Below the pieces are notes generated by a model that saw only the letters and a list, made by a program, of their open reading frames with translations, was not told where the DNA came from and searched no databases. Position numbers and translations under genes: made by a program. This document shows positions 24,689 through 37,956 of a DNA stretch of 64,000 bases, one piece after another. Source of the DNA: Paenibacillus beijingensis. GTDB taxonomy: Bacteria > Bacillota > Bacilli > Paenibacillales > Paenibacillaceae. Numbering within the stretch: the stretch's first letter is position 1; each line of letters begins with the position of its first letter. The stretch lies in assembly GCF_000961095.1 (NCBI RefSeq), contig NZ_CP011058.1, positions 2,748,501 through 2,812,500 of the forward strand. The letters are read 5' to 3'.

Positions 24689-25266
24689 GTGTCAGGCTGC
24701 CGTAACGTGAATACGATCGCGAAATCGGCAGCCGGATTCGCGATGGAAAGCGGCGCGGTTGCGAGATCGTCTCTTGAAAAACCATCGTCTCGTGAGAATA
24801 CGAGTCCGCAAATTCGGCCGGAATGCCGATGGGCAGTAGGCAAAAAGAATCGCTGGGGGCATCAATTAGATCATTGACTCGAAATTGTTGTTGTGGTATC
24901 ATTATAAAATGTCAGCCTTAAAATAGGCTCAATGTCTTCAGTTGGTTAAAGTGTCAAGCGCGATTTTTTGGTACGGGATGAATAAAGAATTGCCGTTTGA
25001 CGTATAATGTTTACGTTTTAGGTAAAATTACATGATAGGAGACCGATGCCTCCCGTGCGGTGTATTGCGGTTTCAGGTCGGAAACGCGCTCTTTTTTCGA
25101 ACTATTCGATAAGGGCTTTTCTTTATTTGCCACATTGGACAATGGGTTCAGCCCTAGCGGAATGAATCTTTGTCTGGCGTCAAATGAAGTTATGATAGTT
25201 CCATACCGCGGTTTCGGTTGGGAAAACTTATCAAGCTGTGAAGCACACATGAGGGGTGAGGTTAAG
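24689..25266 (+). other. Intergenic region and long leader of rpoB-rpoC
   Basis: 578 nt without a supported gene. Complementary arms GGCTGCC 24695-701 / GGCAGCC 24727-33 and ATCGCGAA 24716-23 / TTCGCGAT 24737-44 interleave near the 5' end. After the promoter at 24874-24902 a 360-nt leader runs to rpoB, with AGGGCT 25112-17 / AGCCCT 25150-55 and two similar segments (25062-25084 and 25204-25227, both containing GCGGTTTC). A further TATAAT occurs at about 25003 without a good -35. The leader is open in the rpoB frame from 25060, but the extra residues do not match RpoB. Confidence 0.6.
24874..24902 (+). promoter_or_regulatory. Sigma-A promoter for rpoB-rpoC
   Basis: TTGACT (24874-24879), 17-nt spacer, TATCAT (24897-24902); TATAAA follows at 24904. 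Confidence 0.75.
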
Positions 25267-28812
<3,546 letters not shown>

Positions 28813-28840
28813 GCCATATTTGACGAAGGAGGGTTGCTCC

Positions 28841-31800
28841 TTGTTGGACGTGAACAACTTCGAGTACATGAAAATAGGCCTTGCCTCCCCGGATAAAATC
28901 CGTTCGTGGTCCCGCGGAGAAGTTAAGAAGCCGGAAACGATTAACTACCGGACGCTGAAACCCGAGAAAGAAGGGCTCTTCTGCGAGAAAATATTCGGGC
29001 CGACCAAGGACTGGGAATGTCATTGCGGCAAATACAAACGGGTTCGGTACAAAGGCGTCGTCTGCGACCGCTGCGGCGTCGAAGTAACCCGCGCGAAAGT
29101 GCGCCGTGAACGGATGGGCCATATCGAATTGGCCGCTCCCGTATCGCATATCTGGTACTTTAAAGGCATTCCGAGCCGGATGGGGCTGGCGCTTGATATG
29201 TCGCCCCGTTCGCTGGAAGAGATCATTTATTTTGCATCTTATGTCGTAACCGACCCTGGTGAGACGCCGCTGGAGAAAAAACAGCTGCTCTCCGAGAAAG
29301 AATACCGCAGCTACCGCGAGAAGTATGGCTACGGGTTCCAAGCGGGCATGGGTGCGGAAGCCGTCAAGAAGCTTCTGCAGGATATCGACGTGGAGAAAGA
29401 GCTCGACACGCTGAAGGAAGATTTGCGCACGGCTCAAGGCCAGCGCCGCAACCGGGCGATCAAGCGTCTCGAAGTCATCGAGGCGTTCCGCAACTCCGGC
29501 AACGAGCCGGAGTGGATGATTCTCGACGTGCTTCCGGTTATTCCTCCGGAGCTTCGTCCGATGGTGCAGCTTGACGGCGGACGTTTCGCAACGTCCGACC
29601 TTAACGACCTGTACCGCCGCGTCATCAACCGGAACAACCGTCTGAAGCGCCTGCTTGATCTGGGCGCGCCGGACATTATCGTGCAGAACGAAAAGCGGAT
29701 GCTGCAGGAAGCGGTTGACGCCCTGATCGACAACGGCCGCCGCGGCCGCCCGGTTACGGGTCCCGGCAACCGTCCGCTGAAATCGCTCAGCCATATGCTG
29801 AAAGGTAAACAGGGACGGTTCCGTCAGAACCTGCTCGGTAAGCGGGTCGACTATTCCGGGCGTTCCGTTATCGTCGTCGGACCGAGCCTGAAGATGTATC
29901 AGTGCGGTCTGCCGAAAGAAATGGCGCTGGAGCTGTTCAAGCCTTTCGTCATGAAAGAACTGGTGAACAAAGGTCTTGCCCATAACATTAAGAGCGCGAA
30001 GCGCAAAGTGGAACGTGTCAGCCCGGAAGTATGGGACGTTCTTGAAGAAGTGATCAAGGAGCATCCGGTTCTGTTGAACCGTGCCCCCACGCTTCACCGT
30101 CTCGGCATTCAGGCGTTCGAGCCGATCCTTGTCGAAGGCCGCGCCATCAAGCTGCATCCGCTCGTTTGTACTGCTTATAACGCGGACTTCGACGGTGACC
30201 AGATGGCCGTTCACGTTCCGCTGTCGGCGGAAGCGCAGGCGGAAGCGCGCTTGCTTATGCTCGCTTCGGGCAACATTTTGAACCCGAAAGACGGCAAGCC
30301 GGTCGTTACGCCTTCTCAGGATATGGTTCTGGGAAGCTTCTACCTGACGATGGACAACAAAGAAGCGAAAGGCAGCGGCTCCGTCTTCGCAACGGTAAAC
30401 GAAGCGATTTCGTCTTACCAGCGCGGTGTTGTCTCCCTGCACGCGCGTATCTTTATTCCGGCGCACGTGCTGAACAAAAAGACGTTTACGGAAGAACAGC
30501 AGAAGTCGCTCATTTCGACGACCGTCGGTAAAGTAATCTTTAACGAAATTTTCCCGGACACGTTCCCGTACATCAATGAAGCAACCAAAGCGAACCTGCT
30601 TCATGGAACACCGGATAAATATTTTGTGTACGAAAAAGGTACCAATCTGGGCGAGTTTATGGATAACGTACCGCAAATGGGTGCGATAGGCAAAGAGTAC
30701 CTTGGATACGTTATCGCTGAGTGCTTCCGCCAGTATCATACAACCCAGACGTCGATAATTCTCGATAAGATCAAGCAGCTCGGATTCACCTACTCGACCC
30801 GTGCGGGGATTACGATTGCGGTTTCTGACGTTGTCGTACCGCCGGAGAAAGTGGAACTGCTGAAAGAATCGGAAGAGAAGGTCAAAGTCGTTATGAATCA
30901 GTACCGCCGCGGCCTTATCACGAACGAAGAGCGGTACGACCGGATTATCGAGATTTGGAGTAAATCGAAAGACAAAATTACCGATATCCTCATGAAATCG
31001 ATGGACCGCTACAATTCCATCATGCTCATGGTAGACTCTAAGGCGCGGGGTAACAAATCGCAGATCACCCAGCTGGGCGGTATGCGGGGTCTGATGGCCA
31101 ACCCGTCGGGACGTATTATCGAGTTGCCGATCAAATCGAACTTCCGTGAAGGTCTGACGGTCTTGGAATACTTCATTTCGACGCACGGCGCGCGGAAAGG
31201 TCTGGCCGATACGGCTCTTCGGACCGCCGACTCCGGTTACTTGACCCGCCGTCTCGTAGACGTCGCGCAGGATGTCATCGTGCGCGAGGACGACTGCAGA
31301 ACCGACAAAGGCTTTACCGTCAGCAAAATTCAAGACGGCAAAGAAGTCATCGAGGATCTGTACGATCGTCTGGAAGGACGTTATTCGTTCGAGACGATCC
31401 GTCATCCGCAAACGGGCGAAATTATCGTCAACCGCAACGAACTGATCGACTCGAGCAAAGCTGACGCCATTATCGACGCTGGCATCGAGACACTGCAAAT
31501 TCGTTCCGTACTGAGCTGCCGCGCCCGTCACGGCGTATGTAAAATTTGTTACGGTCGGAACCTGGCAACCGGTAAACACGTCGAAATTGGGGAAGCGGTC
31601 GGCATTATCGCCGCTCAATCGATCGGAGAACCAGGAACCCAGCTGACGATGCGTACGTTCCATACCGGCGGCGTTGCCGGCGACGACATTACGCAAGGTC
31701 TTCCGCGTATTCAGGAACTGTTCGAGGCACGCAATCCGAAAGGTCAAGCGATTATTACCGAGCTTGACGGTGTCGTGAAGAGCATCCGCGAGACGAAAGA

Positions 31801-32473
31801 CCGCCGCGAAATCGAAGTTCAAGGCGAAGCGGAATCGAAAGTATATTCCGTCACGTTTGGTTCCCGTATCCGTGTTACCGAAGGCCAGCATCTTGAAGCG
31901 GGCGACGAGTTGACCGACGGTTCCATCGACCCGAAAGAGATGCTGCGCATCAAAGGTATCCGCGGCGTGCAAAACTATATCCTGCAGGAAGTTCAGCGCG
32001 TTTATCGGAACCAGGGCGTAGAAATCAACGACAAGCACGTAGAAGTCATGATCAAGCAGATGCTTCGCAAAATCCGCATCGTCGATGCGGGAGACACGAC
32101 GCTGCTTCCGGGCGCATTCGTCGATACGCATGAATACGAAGCGGCTAACCGCGACGTTATTTTGTCAGGCAAGGAACCGGCTGTAGCCAAACCGGTGCTG
32201 CTTGGTATTACAAAAGCATCCTTGGAGACCGACTCCTTCCTGTCGGCCGCATCCTTCCAGGAAACGACGCGCGTGCTGACCGACGCCGCCATCAAAGGCA
32301 AAGTCGACCAACTGCTGGGCCTCAAAGAGAATGTCATTATCGGCAAGCTCATCCCGGCCGGGACCGGTATGAACCGCTACCGCAGCATCCGGTTCAAAGG
32401 AATGGAAGAAGAGGAAGTTGTAGCTGAAGTTGAGTTTGAAGACGAAGAGATGTCCGTACCTGTCGAGTCTTAA
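28841..32473 (+). CDS. rpoC: DNA-directed RNA polymerase subunit beta'
   Basis: 1210 residues. The N-terminal zinc ribbon is 'CHCGKYKRVRYKGVVCDRC' and the catalytic Mg-binding loop is 'NADFDGDQMAVH'. Trigger-loop and bridge-helix segments ('MRGLMANPSGRIIELPI', 'TRRLVDVAQDVIVRE') are intact, as is the second zinc site 'CRARHGVCKICYGRN'. TTG 28841 follows AAGGAGGG (28826-28833) by 7 nt and yields the family start MLDVNNFEYM. Confidence 0.98.
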   Translation: MLDVNNFEYMKIGLASPDKIRSWSRGEVKKPETINYRTLKPEKEGLFCEKIFGPTKDWECHCGKYKRVRYKGVVCDRCGVEVTRAKVRRERMGHIELAAPVSHIWYFKGIPSRMGLALDMSPRSLEEIIYFASYVVTDPGETPLEKKQLLSEKEYRSYREKYGYGFQAGMGAEAVKKLLQDIDVEKELDTLKEDLRTAQGQRRNRAIKRLEVIEAFRNSGNEPEWMILDVLPVIPPELRPMVQLDGGRFATSDLNDLYRRVINRNNRLKRLLDLGAPDIIVQNEKRMLQEAVDALIDNGRRGRPVTGPGNRPLKSLSHMLKGKQGRFRQNLLGKRVDYSGRSVIVVGPSLKMYQCGLPKEMALELFKPFVMKELVNKGLAHNIKSAKRKVERVSPEVWDVLEEVIKEHPVLLNRAPTLHRLGIQAFEPILVEGRAIKLHPLVCTAYNADFDGDQMAVHVPLSAEAQAEARLLMLASGNILNPKDGKPVVTPSQDMVLGSFYLTMDNKEAKGSGSVFATVNEAISSYQRGVVSLHARIFIPAHVLNKKTFTEEQQKSLISTTVGKVIFNEIFPDTFPYINEATKANLLHGTPDKYFVYEKGTNLGEFMDNVPQMGAIGKEYLGYVIAECFRQYHTTQTSIILDKIKQLGFTYSTRAGITIAVSDVVVPPEKVELLKESEEKVKVVMNQYRRGLITNEERYDRIIEIWSKSKDKITDILMKSMDRYNSIMLMVDSKARGNKSQITQLGGMRGLMANPSGRIIELPIKSNFREGLTVLEYFISTHGARKGLADTALRTADSGYLTRRLVDVAQDVIVREDDCRTDKGFTVSKIQDGKEVIEDLYDRLEGRYSFETIRHPQTGEIIVNRNELIDSSKADAIIDAGIETLQIRSVLSCRARHGVCKICYGRNLATGKHVEIGEAVGIIAAQSIGEPGTQLTMRTFHTGGVAGDDITQGLPRIQELFEARNPKGQAIITELDGVVKSIRETKDRREIEVQGEAESKVYSVTFGSRIRVTEGQHLEAGDELTDGSIDPKEMLRIKGIRGVQNYILQEVQRVYRNQGVEINDKHVEVMIKQMLRKIRIVDAGDTTLLPGAFVDTHEYEAANRDVILSGKEPAVAKPVLLGITKASLETDSFLSAASFQETTRVLTDAAIKGKVDQLLGLKENVIIGKLIPAGTGMNRYRSIRFKGMEEEEVVAEVEFEDEEMSVPVES

Positions 32474-32515
32474 GCGTTAGCGCAGATCTAACCGTTAACC
32501 TTTCGTTTCCATGAA

Positions 32516-32558
32516 GGCAGAGGAGCCGCTTTAGCCGTTGGCAAGCGGCTCCTCTGCC
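32516..32558. repeat. Perfect 16-bp inverted repeat downstream of rpoC, no T tract
   Basis: GGCAGAGGAGCCGCTT (32516-32531) and AAGCGGCTCCTCTGCC (32543-32558) are exact reverse complements around an 11-nt loop. Neither side has a run of T or A, so it is not a standard intrinsic terminator, although it may still end or stabilise the rpoBC transcript. Confidence 0.9.
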
Positions 32559-32593
32559 GGAAATAAAGGTGCAGGAAAAATGATAAACGCTTC

Positions 32594-32623
32594 TTGACAG
32601 AGATAGGAGTCTAGTGCTACTAT
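32594..32623 (+). promoter_or_regulatory. Sigma-A promoter for the L7Ae-family gene and probably the str operon
   Basis: Perfect TTGACA (32594-32599), 18-nt spacer, TACTAT (32618-32623) with an extended TGC before it. The next genes, rplGB-like, rpsL, rpsG, fusA and tuf, have no other clear promoter. Confidence 0.78.
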
Positions 32624-32675
32624 ATCGAAGTATGCCTTGAAGGTATCTCTGTGCTTGTATAAGGATGGTGATTCC

Positions 32676-32906
32676 ATGCCATACAAGATCGGCACGAAGC
32701 AGACGACGAAGATGGTCGAGCAGCGCAAAGCGACCTGCGTCTATGCCGCCCGCGATGCAGATCCGCGGATGATAACCAAGTTGGTCCAGCTGTGTGAACG
32801 TGAAGGGGTTCCGATCACGTGGTATGACACCATGTTGAACCTCGGGGAAACATGCGGTATCGACATCGGAGCCGCAATGGCGGCAGTGGTGCCTGAAGAG
32901 GAATAA
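32676..32906 (+). CDS. rplGB: L7Ae/L30e-family K-turn-binding ribosomal protein (YbxF-like)
   Basis: 76 residues with 'IGTKQTTKMVEQRKATCVYAARDADP' and 'LGETCGIDIGAAMAAV', the pattern of YbxF/YlxQ proteins that bind kink-turn RNA. In bacilli it is associated with ribosomes during growth. ATG 32676 follows AAGGATGGTGA; an in-frame start at 32637 lies close to the promoter and is rejected. Position between rpoC and rpsL is the same as B. subtilis ybxF. Confidence 0.9.
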   Translation: MPYKIGTKQTTKMVEQRKATCVYAARDADPRMITKLVQLCEREGVPITWYDTMLNLGETCGIDIGAAMAAVVPEEE

Positions 32907-33050
32907 GAAACGTTCGTTTTTGTCGGCTTTCCTTGAATAAGGTTGACTGGCAGAAATTTTTGTTTGCTTCTTTATGAACCGCCTGGATCTGTGGGCTTAA
33001 CAATTCAGGCAGAACGTTTGGTTTTATTCGTAAGGGAAGGGGGTGGCAAC

Positions 33051-33473
33051 ATGCCAACAATTAACCAATTGGTCCGCAAAGGCCGTCAGGCTAAAGTGGT
33101 CAAATCGAAATCGCCAGCTTTGCAAAAAGGTTTCAACGCCCTGAAACGTGAGGCAACCGACATCAGCGCTCCTCAAAAACGCGGTGTCTGCACTCGTGTA
33201 GGTACGATGACTCCGAAAAAACCGAACTCCGCACTTCGTAAATATGCGCGTGTACGTCTGACGAACCGCGTAGAGGTTACGGCTTACATCCCGGGTATCG
33301 GTCACAACTTGCAGGAGCACAGCGTGGTGTTGATCCGCGGCGGCCGGGTAAAAGACCTTCCGGGTGTACGTTATCACATCGTTCGCGGCGCTTTGGATAC
33401 CGCTGGTGTTAACAACCGGAAACAAGCTCGTTCCAAATATGGTGCGAAACGTCCGAAAGTTAAAAAATCGTAA
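33051..33473 (+). CDS. rpsL: 30S ribosomal protein S12
   Basis: 140 residues at the decoding centre. 'TPKKPNSALRK' carries the lysine whose change gives streptomycin resistance in other bacteria, and 'PGIGHNLQEHS' the second hot spot; both look wild type. ATG 33051 follows AAGGGGGTGG; the open frame extends upstream to 32943 but without ribosome site or family similarity. First of rpsL-rpsG-fusA-tuf. Confidence 0.97.
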   Translation: MPTINQLVRKGRQAKVVKSKSPALQKGFNALKREATDISAPQKRGVCTRVGTMTPKKPNSALRKYARVRLTNRVEVTAYIPGIGHNLQEHSVVLIRGGRVKDLPGVRYHIVRGALDTAGVNNRKQARSKYGAKRPKVKKS

Positions 33474-33526
33474 ATCCCTTGAACGGATAACGAACATTTA
33501 ATATAACAGAAAGGGGGACACTGCAC

Positions 33527-33997
33527 ATGCCTCGCAAAGGTCCTGTAACGAAACGCGATGTGCTGCCGGATCCGGTTTACAATAGCAAACTGGTTACCCG
33601 CCTCATCAATCGTATTATGATCGACGGCAAACGCGGCGTTGCTCAAACGCTGTTGTACGATGCATTCAAACTGATTCAAGAACGTTCCGGCAAAGATCCA
33701 ATGGAAGTTTTTGATGCGGCTCTGAAAAACATCATGCCTGTGCTGGAAGTTAAAGCTCGTCGTGTAGGCGGAGCGAATTACCAGGTTCCGATCGAAGTAA
33801 AACCGGAGCGCCGTACGTCGCTTGGTCTCCGTTGGCTCGTGAACTATTCGCGCAACCGCGGTGAGAAAACGATGGAAGAGCGTCTGGCTGCTGAAATTCT
33901 GGATGCTTCCAACAACACCGGTGCTTCCGTTAAGAAACGTGAAGACACGCACAAAATGGCGGAAGCAAACAAAGCGTTTGCTCACTACCGCTGGTAG
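33527..33997 (+). CDS. rpsG: 30S ribosomal protein S7
   Basis: 156 residues, primary assembly protein of the 30S head, contacting E-site tRNA. The start 'MPRKGPVTKRDVLPDP' and the signature 'DGKRGVAQ' plus 'GGANYQVPIEV' are typical. ATG follows AAAGGGGG. 53 nt after rpsL and 36 nt before fusA. Confidence 0.97.
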   Translation: MPRKGPVTKRDVLPDPVYNSKLVTRLINRIMIDGKRGVAQTLLYDAFKLIQERSGKDPMEVFDAALKNIMPVLEVKARRVGGANYQVPIEVKPERRTSLGLRWLVNYSRNRGEKTMEERLAAEILDASNNTGASVKKREDTHKMAEANKAFAHYRW

Positions 33998-34033
33998 AAA
34001 CTACGCAAGTTAAATTCGAAGGGAGACAATTCC

Positions 34034-36109
34034 ATGGCAAGAGAGTTCTCCTTGAAAGATACGCGTAACATCGGGATCATGGCGCATATTGACGCCGGTA
34101 AAACGACCACTACGGAACGGATTCTGTTCTACACGGGCCGTACCCACAAAATCGGCGAGGTGCATGAAGGCGCTGCGACGATGGACTGGATGGAACAAGA
34201 GCAGGAGCGCGGCATTACGATTACGTCTGCCGCGACGACCGCTCAGTGGAAGGGTCACCGCATCAATATTATCGACACCCCGGGGCACGTTGACTTCACC
34301 GTTGAAGTTGAACGCTCCCTGCGCGTATTGGACGGGGCAGTAGGGGTTTTCAGTGCGAAGGAAGGCGTCGAACCTCAGTCCGAAACCGTATGGCGTCAGG
34401 CTGACCGTTACGGCGTGCCTCGTATTGCTTACGTCAACAAGATGGACATCATTGGCGCGGACTTCCTCAACGTTGTCAAAGACATGCGTGAGCGTCTGCA
34501 AGCCAACGCGGTTGCGATTCAGCTGCCTATCGGCGCCGAGAACGATTTCGTAGGCGTCGTTGACATCGTCGAGCGCGTCGCATACAAGTACAAAGACGAC
34601 CTGGGCAAAGAGCCGGAGCAAGTCGAAATTCCGGCCGACCTTGCCGATCAGGTTGAAGAACTCCGTACGGAACTGGTAGAGAAAGTTGCCGAACTGGACG
34701 AAGAGCTCATGATGAAGTATCTGGAAGGCGAAGAACTCACCGTTCCGGAACTGAAAGCGGCGCTGCGCAAAGGCGTTTGCGAAGTGAAGATCTTCCCGGT
34801 TATCGCAGGCTCCTCCTACCGTAACAAAGGCGTTCAAATGATGCTTGACGCCGTCGTGGATTACCTGCCGGCTCCGATTGACGTACCGGATATCAAGGGA
34901 ACCCTTGAAGACGGAACGGAAACGGTCCGCAAATCTTCCGACGATCAACCGTTTGCAGCGCTTGCGTTCAAAATTATGACCGACCCGTTTGTCGGCAAAT
35001 TGACCTTCTTCCGCGTTTACTCCGGCGTCCTGAACTCCGGTTCGTACGTTCTGAACGCCACGAAGGGCAAGCGCGAGCGGATCGGCCGTATTCTGCAGAT
35101 GCATGCGAACAGCCGTCAAGAAATCAGCGTGGTTTACTCCGGCGATATCGCCGCTGCGGTAGGCCTCAAAGATACGACGACCGGCGACACGCTCTGTGAC
35201 GAGAAGAATGCGGTTATCCTTGAGTCGATGAACTTCCCTGAGCCGGTTATCCAGCTTGCCGTTGAGCCGAAAACAAAGGCCGACCAAGACAAGATGGGTG
35301 TCGCGCTGCAGAAGCTTGCCGAAGAGGATCCGACTTTCCGTGCGCACACCGACGAAGAAACCGGACAAACGATCATCGCGGGTATGGGTGAGCTTCACCT
35401 TGAAATCCTCGTTGACCGTATGCTTCGCGAATTCAAAGTCGAAACAAACGTTGGTAAGCCTCAAGTTGCTTACCGTGAAACGTTCCGTGCAGCTGCTGAT
35501 GTCGAAGGCAAGTTCGTTCGTCAGTCCGGCGGTCGTGGTCAATACGGTCACGTCTGGATTAAATTCGAGCCGCAAGAGGCCGGAGCGGGCTTTGTTTTCG
35601 AAAACAAAATCGTCGGCGGTGTCGTACCGCGTGAGTATATCGGGCCGGTACAAGCTGGTATCGAAGAGTCGATGAAAAACGGCGTTCTCGCCGGATTCCC
35701 GCTCGTTGATATTAAAGCGACGATCTTTGACGGATCTTACCATGACGTCGACTCCTCGGAGATGGCGTTTAAAATCGCGGGTTCCATGGCGCTTAAAGCA
35801 GCCAAGGACAAATGTAAGCCTGTTATTCTTGAGCCGATCATGAAAGTTGAAGTTACGGTTCCTGAAGAGTACATGGGCGACGTTATGGGTATGCTGAACT
35901 CCCGCCGCGGCCGCATCGAAGGTATGGATACGCGCGCAGGCGCGCAAATCATTCGTGCGAAGGTGCCTCTGGCTGAAATGTTCGGTTACTCCACAACGCT
36001 TCGTTCCGGTACTCAAGGTCGCGGTGTCTTCTCGATGGAGCTTTCCCACTACGAGGAAGTTCCGAAATCGATCCAAGAAGAGATCGTTTCCAAGAACAAA
36101 GGCGAGTAA
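34034..36109 (+). CDS. fusA: Elongation factor G
   Basis: 691-residue GTPase that drives translocation and, with RRF, ribosome recycling. P-loop AHIDAGKTT (17-25), switch II 'DTPGHVDFT' and 'NKMD' guanine motif are intact, followed by the tRNA-mimicking domains III-V. ATG follows GGGAG. Highly biased codon use. tuf follows after 103 nt. Confidence 0.98.
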   Translation: MAREFSLKDTRNIGIMAHIDAGKTTTTERILFYTGRTHKIGEVHEGAATMDWMEQEQERGITITSAATTAQWKGHRINIIDTPGHVDFTVEVERSLRVLDGAVGVFSAKEGVEPQSETVWRQADRYGVPRIAYVNKMDIIGADFLNVVKDMRERLQANAVAIQLPIGAENDFVGVVDIVERVAYKYKDDLGKEPEQVEIPADLADQVEELRTELVEKVAELDEELMMKYLEGEELTVPELKAALRKGVCEVKIFPVIAGSSYRNKGVQMMLDAVVDYLPAPIDVPDIKGTLEDGTETVRKSSDDQPFAALAFKIMTDPFVGKLTFFRVYSGVLNSGSYVLNATKGKRERIGRILQMHANSRQEISVVYSGDIAAAVGLKDTTTGDTLCDEKNAVILESMNFPEPVIQLAVEPKTKADQDKMGVALQKLAEEDPTFRAHTDEETGQTIIAGMGELHLEILVDRMLREFKVETNVGKPQVAYRETFRAAADVEGKFVRQSGGRGQYGHVWIKFEPQEAGAGFVFENKIVGGVVPREYIGPVQAGIEESMKNGVLAGFPLVDIKATIFDGSYHDVDSSEMAFKIAGSMALKAAKDKCKPVILEPIMKVEVTVPEEYMGDVMGMLNSRRGRIEGMDTRAGAQIIRAKVPLAEMFGYSTTLRSGTQGRGVFSMELSHYEEVPKSIQEEIVSKNKGE

Positions 36110-36212
36110 GCGATTCAAGGTTTCCTTGGACCGGGAGAGTCTGCAGCGGAAGCACAGCGCTTTCCCGGAACATCACATACAACTTCCCATATATTAAGGA
36201 GGAATCAGTTCA

Positions 36213-37403
36213 ATGGCTAAAGCTAAATTTGAACGTAATAAACCGCACGTTAACATCGGAACGATCGGTCACGTCGACCATGGTAAAACGACTCTGACTG
36301 CTGCTATCACGACTGTACTTTCCAAAAAGTACGGCGGCGCGGCTATCGCATTTGACCAAATCGACAAAGCTCCGGAAGAGCGCGAGCGCGGTATCACGAT
36401 CTCCACTGCACACGTTGAGTACGAGACTCCTAACCGTCACTACGCTCACGTTGACTGCCCAGGTCACGCCGACTATGTTAAAAACATGATTACCGGTGCT
36501 GCACAAATGGACGGCGCGATCCTCGTTGTATCCGCTGCTGACGGCCCGATGCCGCAAACGCGCGAGCACATCCTGCTCTCCCGCCAAGTAGGCGTTCCTT
36601 ACATCGTCGTATTCCTGAACAAATGCGACATGGTTGAAGACGAAGAGCTGCTTGAACTGGTTGAAATGGAAGTTCGCGACCTGCTGAACGAATACGAGTT
36701 CCCGGGCGACGACACTCCGATCATCCGCGGTGCTGCTCGTGAAGCTCTGCAAAACCCAGAAGGTCCTTGGGCTGAAAAAATCATCGAGCTCTTCGAGCAA
36801 GTTGACACTTACATCCCAACTCCGGAACGCGACACGGACAAACCTTTCCTGATGCCGGTTGAGGACGTGTTCACGATCACGGGTCGCGGTACCGTTGCTA
36901 CGGGCCGTGTAGAGCGTGGCGTAGTTAAAGTGGGCGACGAGGTTGAAATCGTCGGTATCGCTGAAGAAACTCGCAAATCCGTCGTTACGGGCGTTGAAAT
37001 GTTCCGTAAACTGCTTGACTCCGCTCAAGCAGGCGACAACATCGGCGCACTGCTTCGTGGTGTTGACCGTAAAGACATTGAGCGTGGCCAAGTTCTGTCG
37101 AAACCGGGTTCGGTTAAACCGCATACGAACTTCACGGCTCAAATCTACGTCCTGACTAAAGAAGAGGGTGGCCGTCACAAGCCTTTCTTCACAGGATACC
37201 GTCCTCAGTTCTACTTCCGTACAACTGACGTTACGGGTATCATCAACCTGCCAGAAGGCAGCGAGATGGTAATGCCTGGCGACAACATCACGGTTACGGT
37301 TGAACTGATCAACCCAATCGCGATCGAAGAAGGTACGCGCTTCGCTATCCGCGAAGGCGGCCGTACTGTAGGCGCTGGCGCCGTTGCTACGATCCAAAAA
37401 TAA
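36213..37403 (+). CDS. tuf: Elongation factor Tu
   Basis: 396-residue GTPase delivering aminoacyl-tRNA. P-loop GHVDHGKTT (19-27), 'DCPGH' and 'NKCD' are present, then two beta-barrel domains ending 'GRTVGAGAVATIQK'. ATG lies after AAGGAGG. Single copy within the window. Closed by a strong terminator. Confidence 0.98.
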   Translation: MAKAKFERNKPHVNIGTIGHVDHGKTTLTAAITTVLSKKYGGAAIAFDQIDKAPEERERGITISTAHVEYETPNRHYAHVDCPGHADYVKNMITGAAQMDGAILVVSAADGPMPQTREHILLSRQVGVPYIVVFLNKCDMVEDEELLELVEMEVRDLLNEYEFPGDDTPIIRGAAREALQNPEGPWAEKIIELFEQVDTYIPTPERDTDKPFLMPVEDVFTITGRGTVATGRVERGVVKVGDEVEIVGIAEETRKSVVTGVEMFRKLLDSAQAGDNIGALLRGVDRKDIERGQVLSKPGSVKPHTNFTAQIYVLTKEEGGRHKPFFTGYRPQFYFRTTDVTGIINLPEGSEMVMPGDNITVTVELINPIAIEEGTRFAIREGGRTVGAGAVATIQK

Positions 37404-37433
37404 GTTTGTGCGGCACCAGCCGCGCTAACTGCG

Positions 37434-37463
37434 AAAGCCCTCACTCCGGTGAGGGCTTTTTTT
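37434..37463 (+). terminator. Rho-independent terminator of the str operon
   Basis: AAAGCCCTCAC (37434-37444) pairs with GTGAGGGCTTT (37449-37459), 4-nt loop, T run to 37463. Confidence 0.95.
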
Positions 37464-37956
37464 CGTATATTAATAATGATAGAGTGCAATAGACATCGAT
37501 TATGGAGAAAACAAAGCATGGAAAGGCACGGTTCGATTGGGCATTCGACTAACCGAAAATCGTGTTTCTTCTATTATAAAAGCAATAATTCTTCATGGAG
37601 AGCTGTCATTAAGAACAGGCAATTGATAACGGCCTATAATCGGTTTGAATTCAAGGGTGCAATTTACCCGCGAAGTATGGTATGATCGTCTTTGTGCGTT
37701 AAAAGCGTTGATGACGCAAAGTGAAAAGCTTCATTTTGGGACCATAATGTTTGGCAGTTTGATTTATTATGCCCCAAAAGAACTTTTTTGTTGCAATCAT
37801 TCGCCTATTTCGCTATAATAGTGTCTGTTGGTCTGTGACGTTGCGATGATGTGAGAGGTTGCTGACACACCCGGCTCCTTTGCCATGGGGCATGTGTCGG
37901 GTCATTCTCGCGGAGTATGTCCGATACTAAATTGGGCGATAAAAGGAGGGACTTAT
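37464..37956 (+). other. Intergenic region between the str and S10 operons
   Basis: 493 nt, AT-rich from 37464 to about 37790, with no supported gene; a 78-codon open frame over 37449-37685 overlaps the terminator and has no ribosome site. The S10 promoter is at 37791-37819. The leader carries GACACA/TGTGTC arms (about 37862-37890) enclosing TGCC/GGCA. No known r-protein leader was recognised. Confidence 0.6.
37791..37819 (+). promoter_or_regulatory. Sigma-A promoter of the S10-spc-alpha cluster
   Basis: TTGCAA (37791-37796), 17-nt spacer, perfect TATAAT (37814-37819). Leader of about 130 nt to rpsJ. No terminator was seen from here until after rplQ, so one long transcript is plausible. Confidence 0.88.

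Noticed and set aside
25060..25266. 69-residue N-terminal extension of RpoB
   Set aside because: The frame is open upstream, but the family start and GGGGTGAGG site place initiation at TTG 25267.
37449..37685. 78-codon open frame between tuf and rpsJ
   Set aside because: Starts within the tuf terminator, no ribosome site, composition of AT-rich intergenic DNA.
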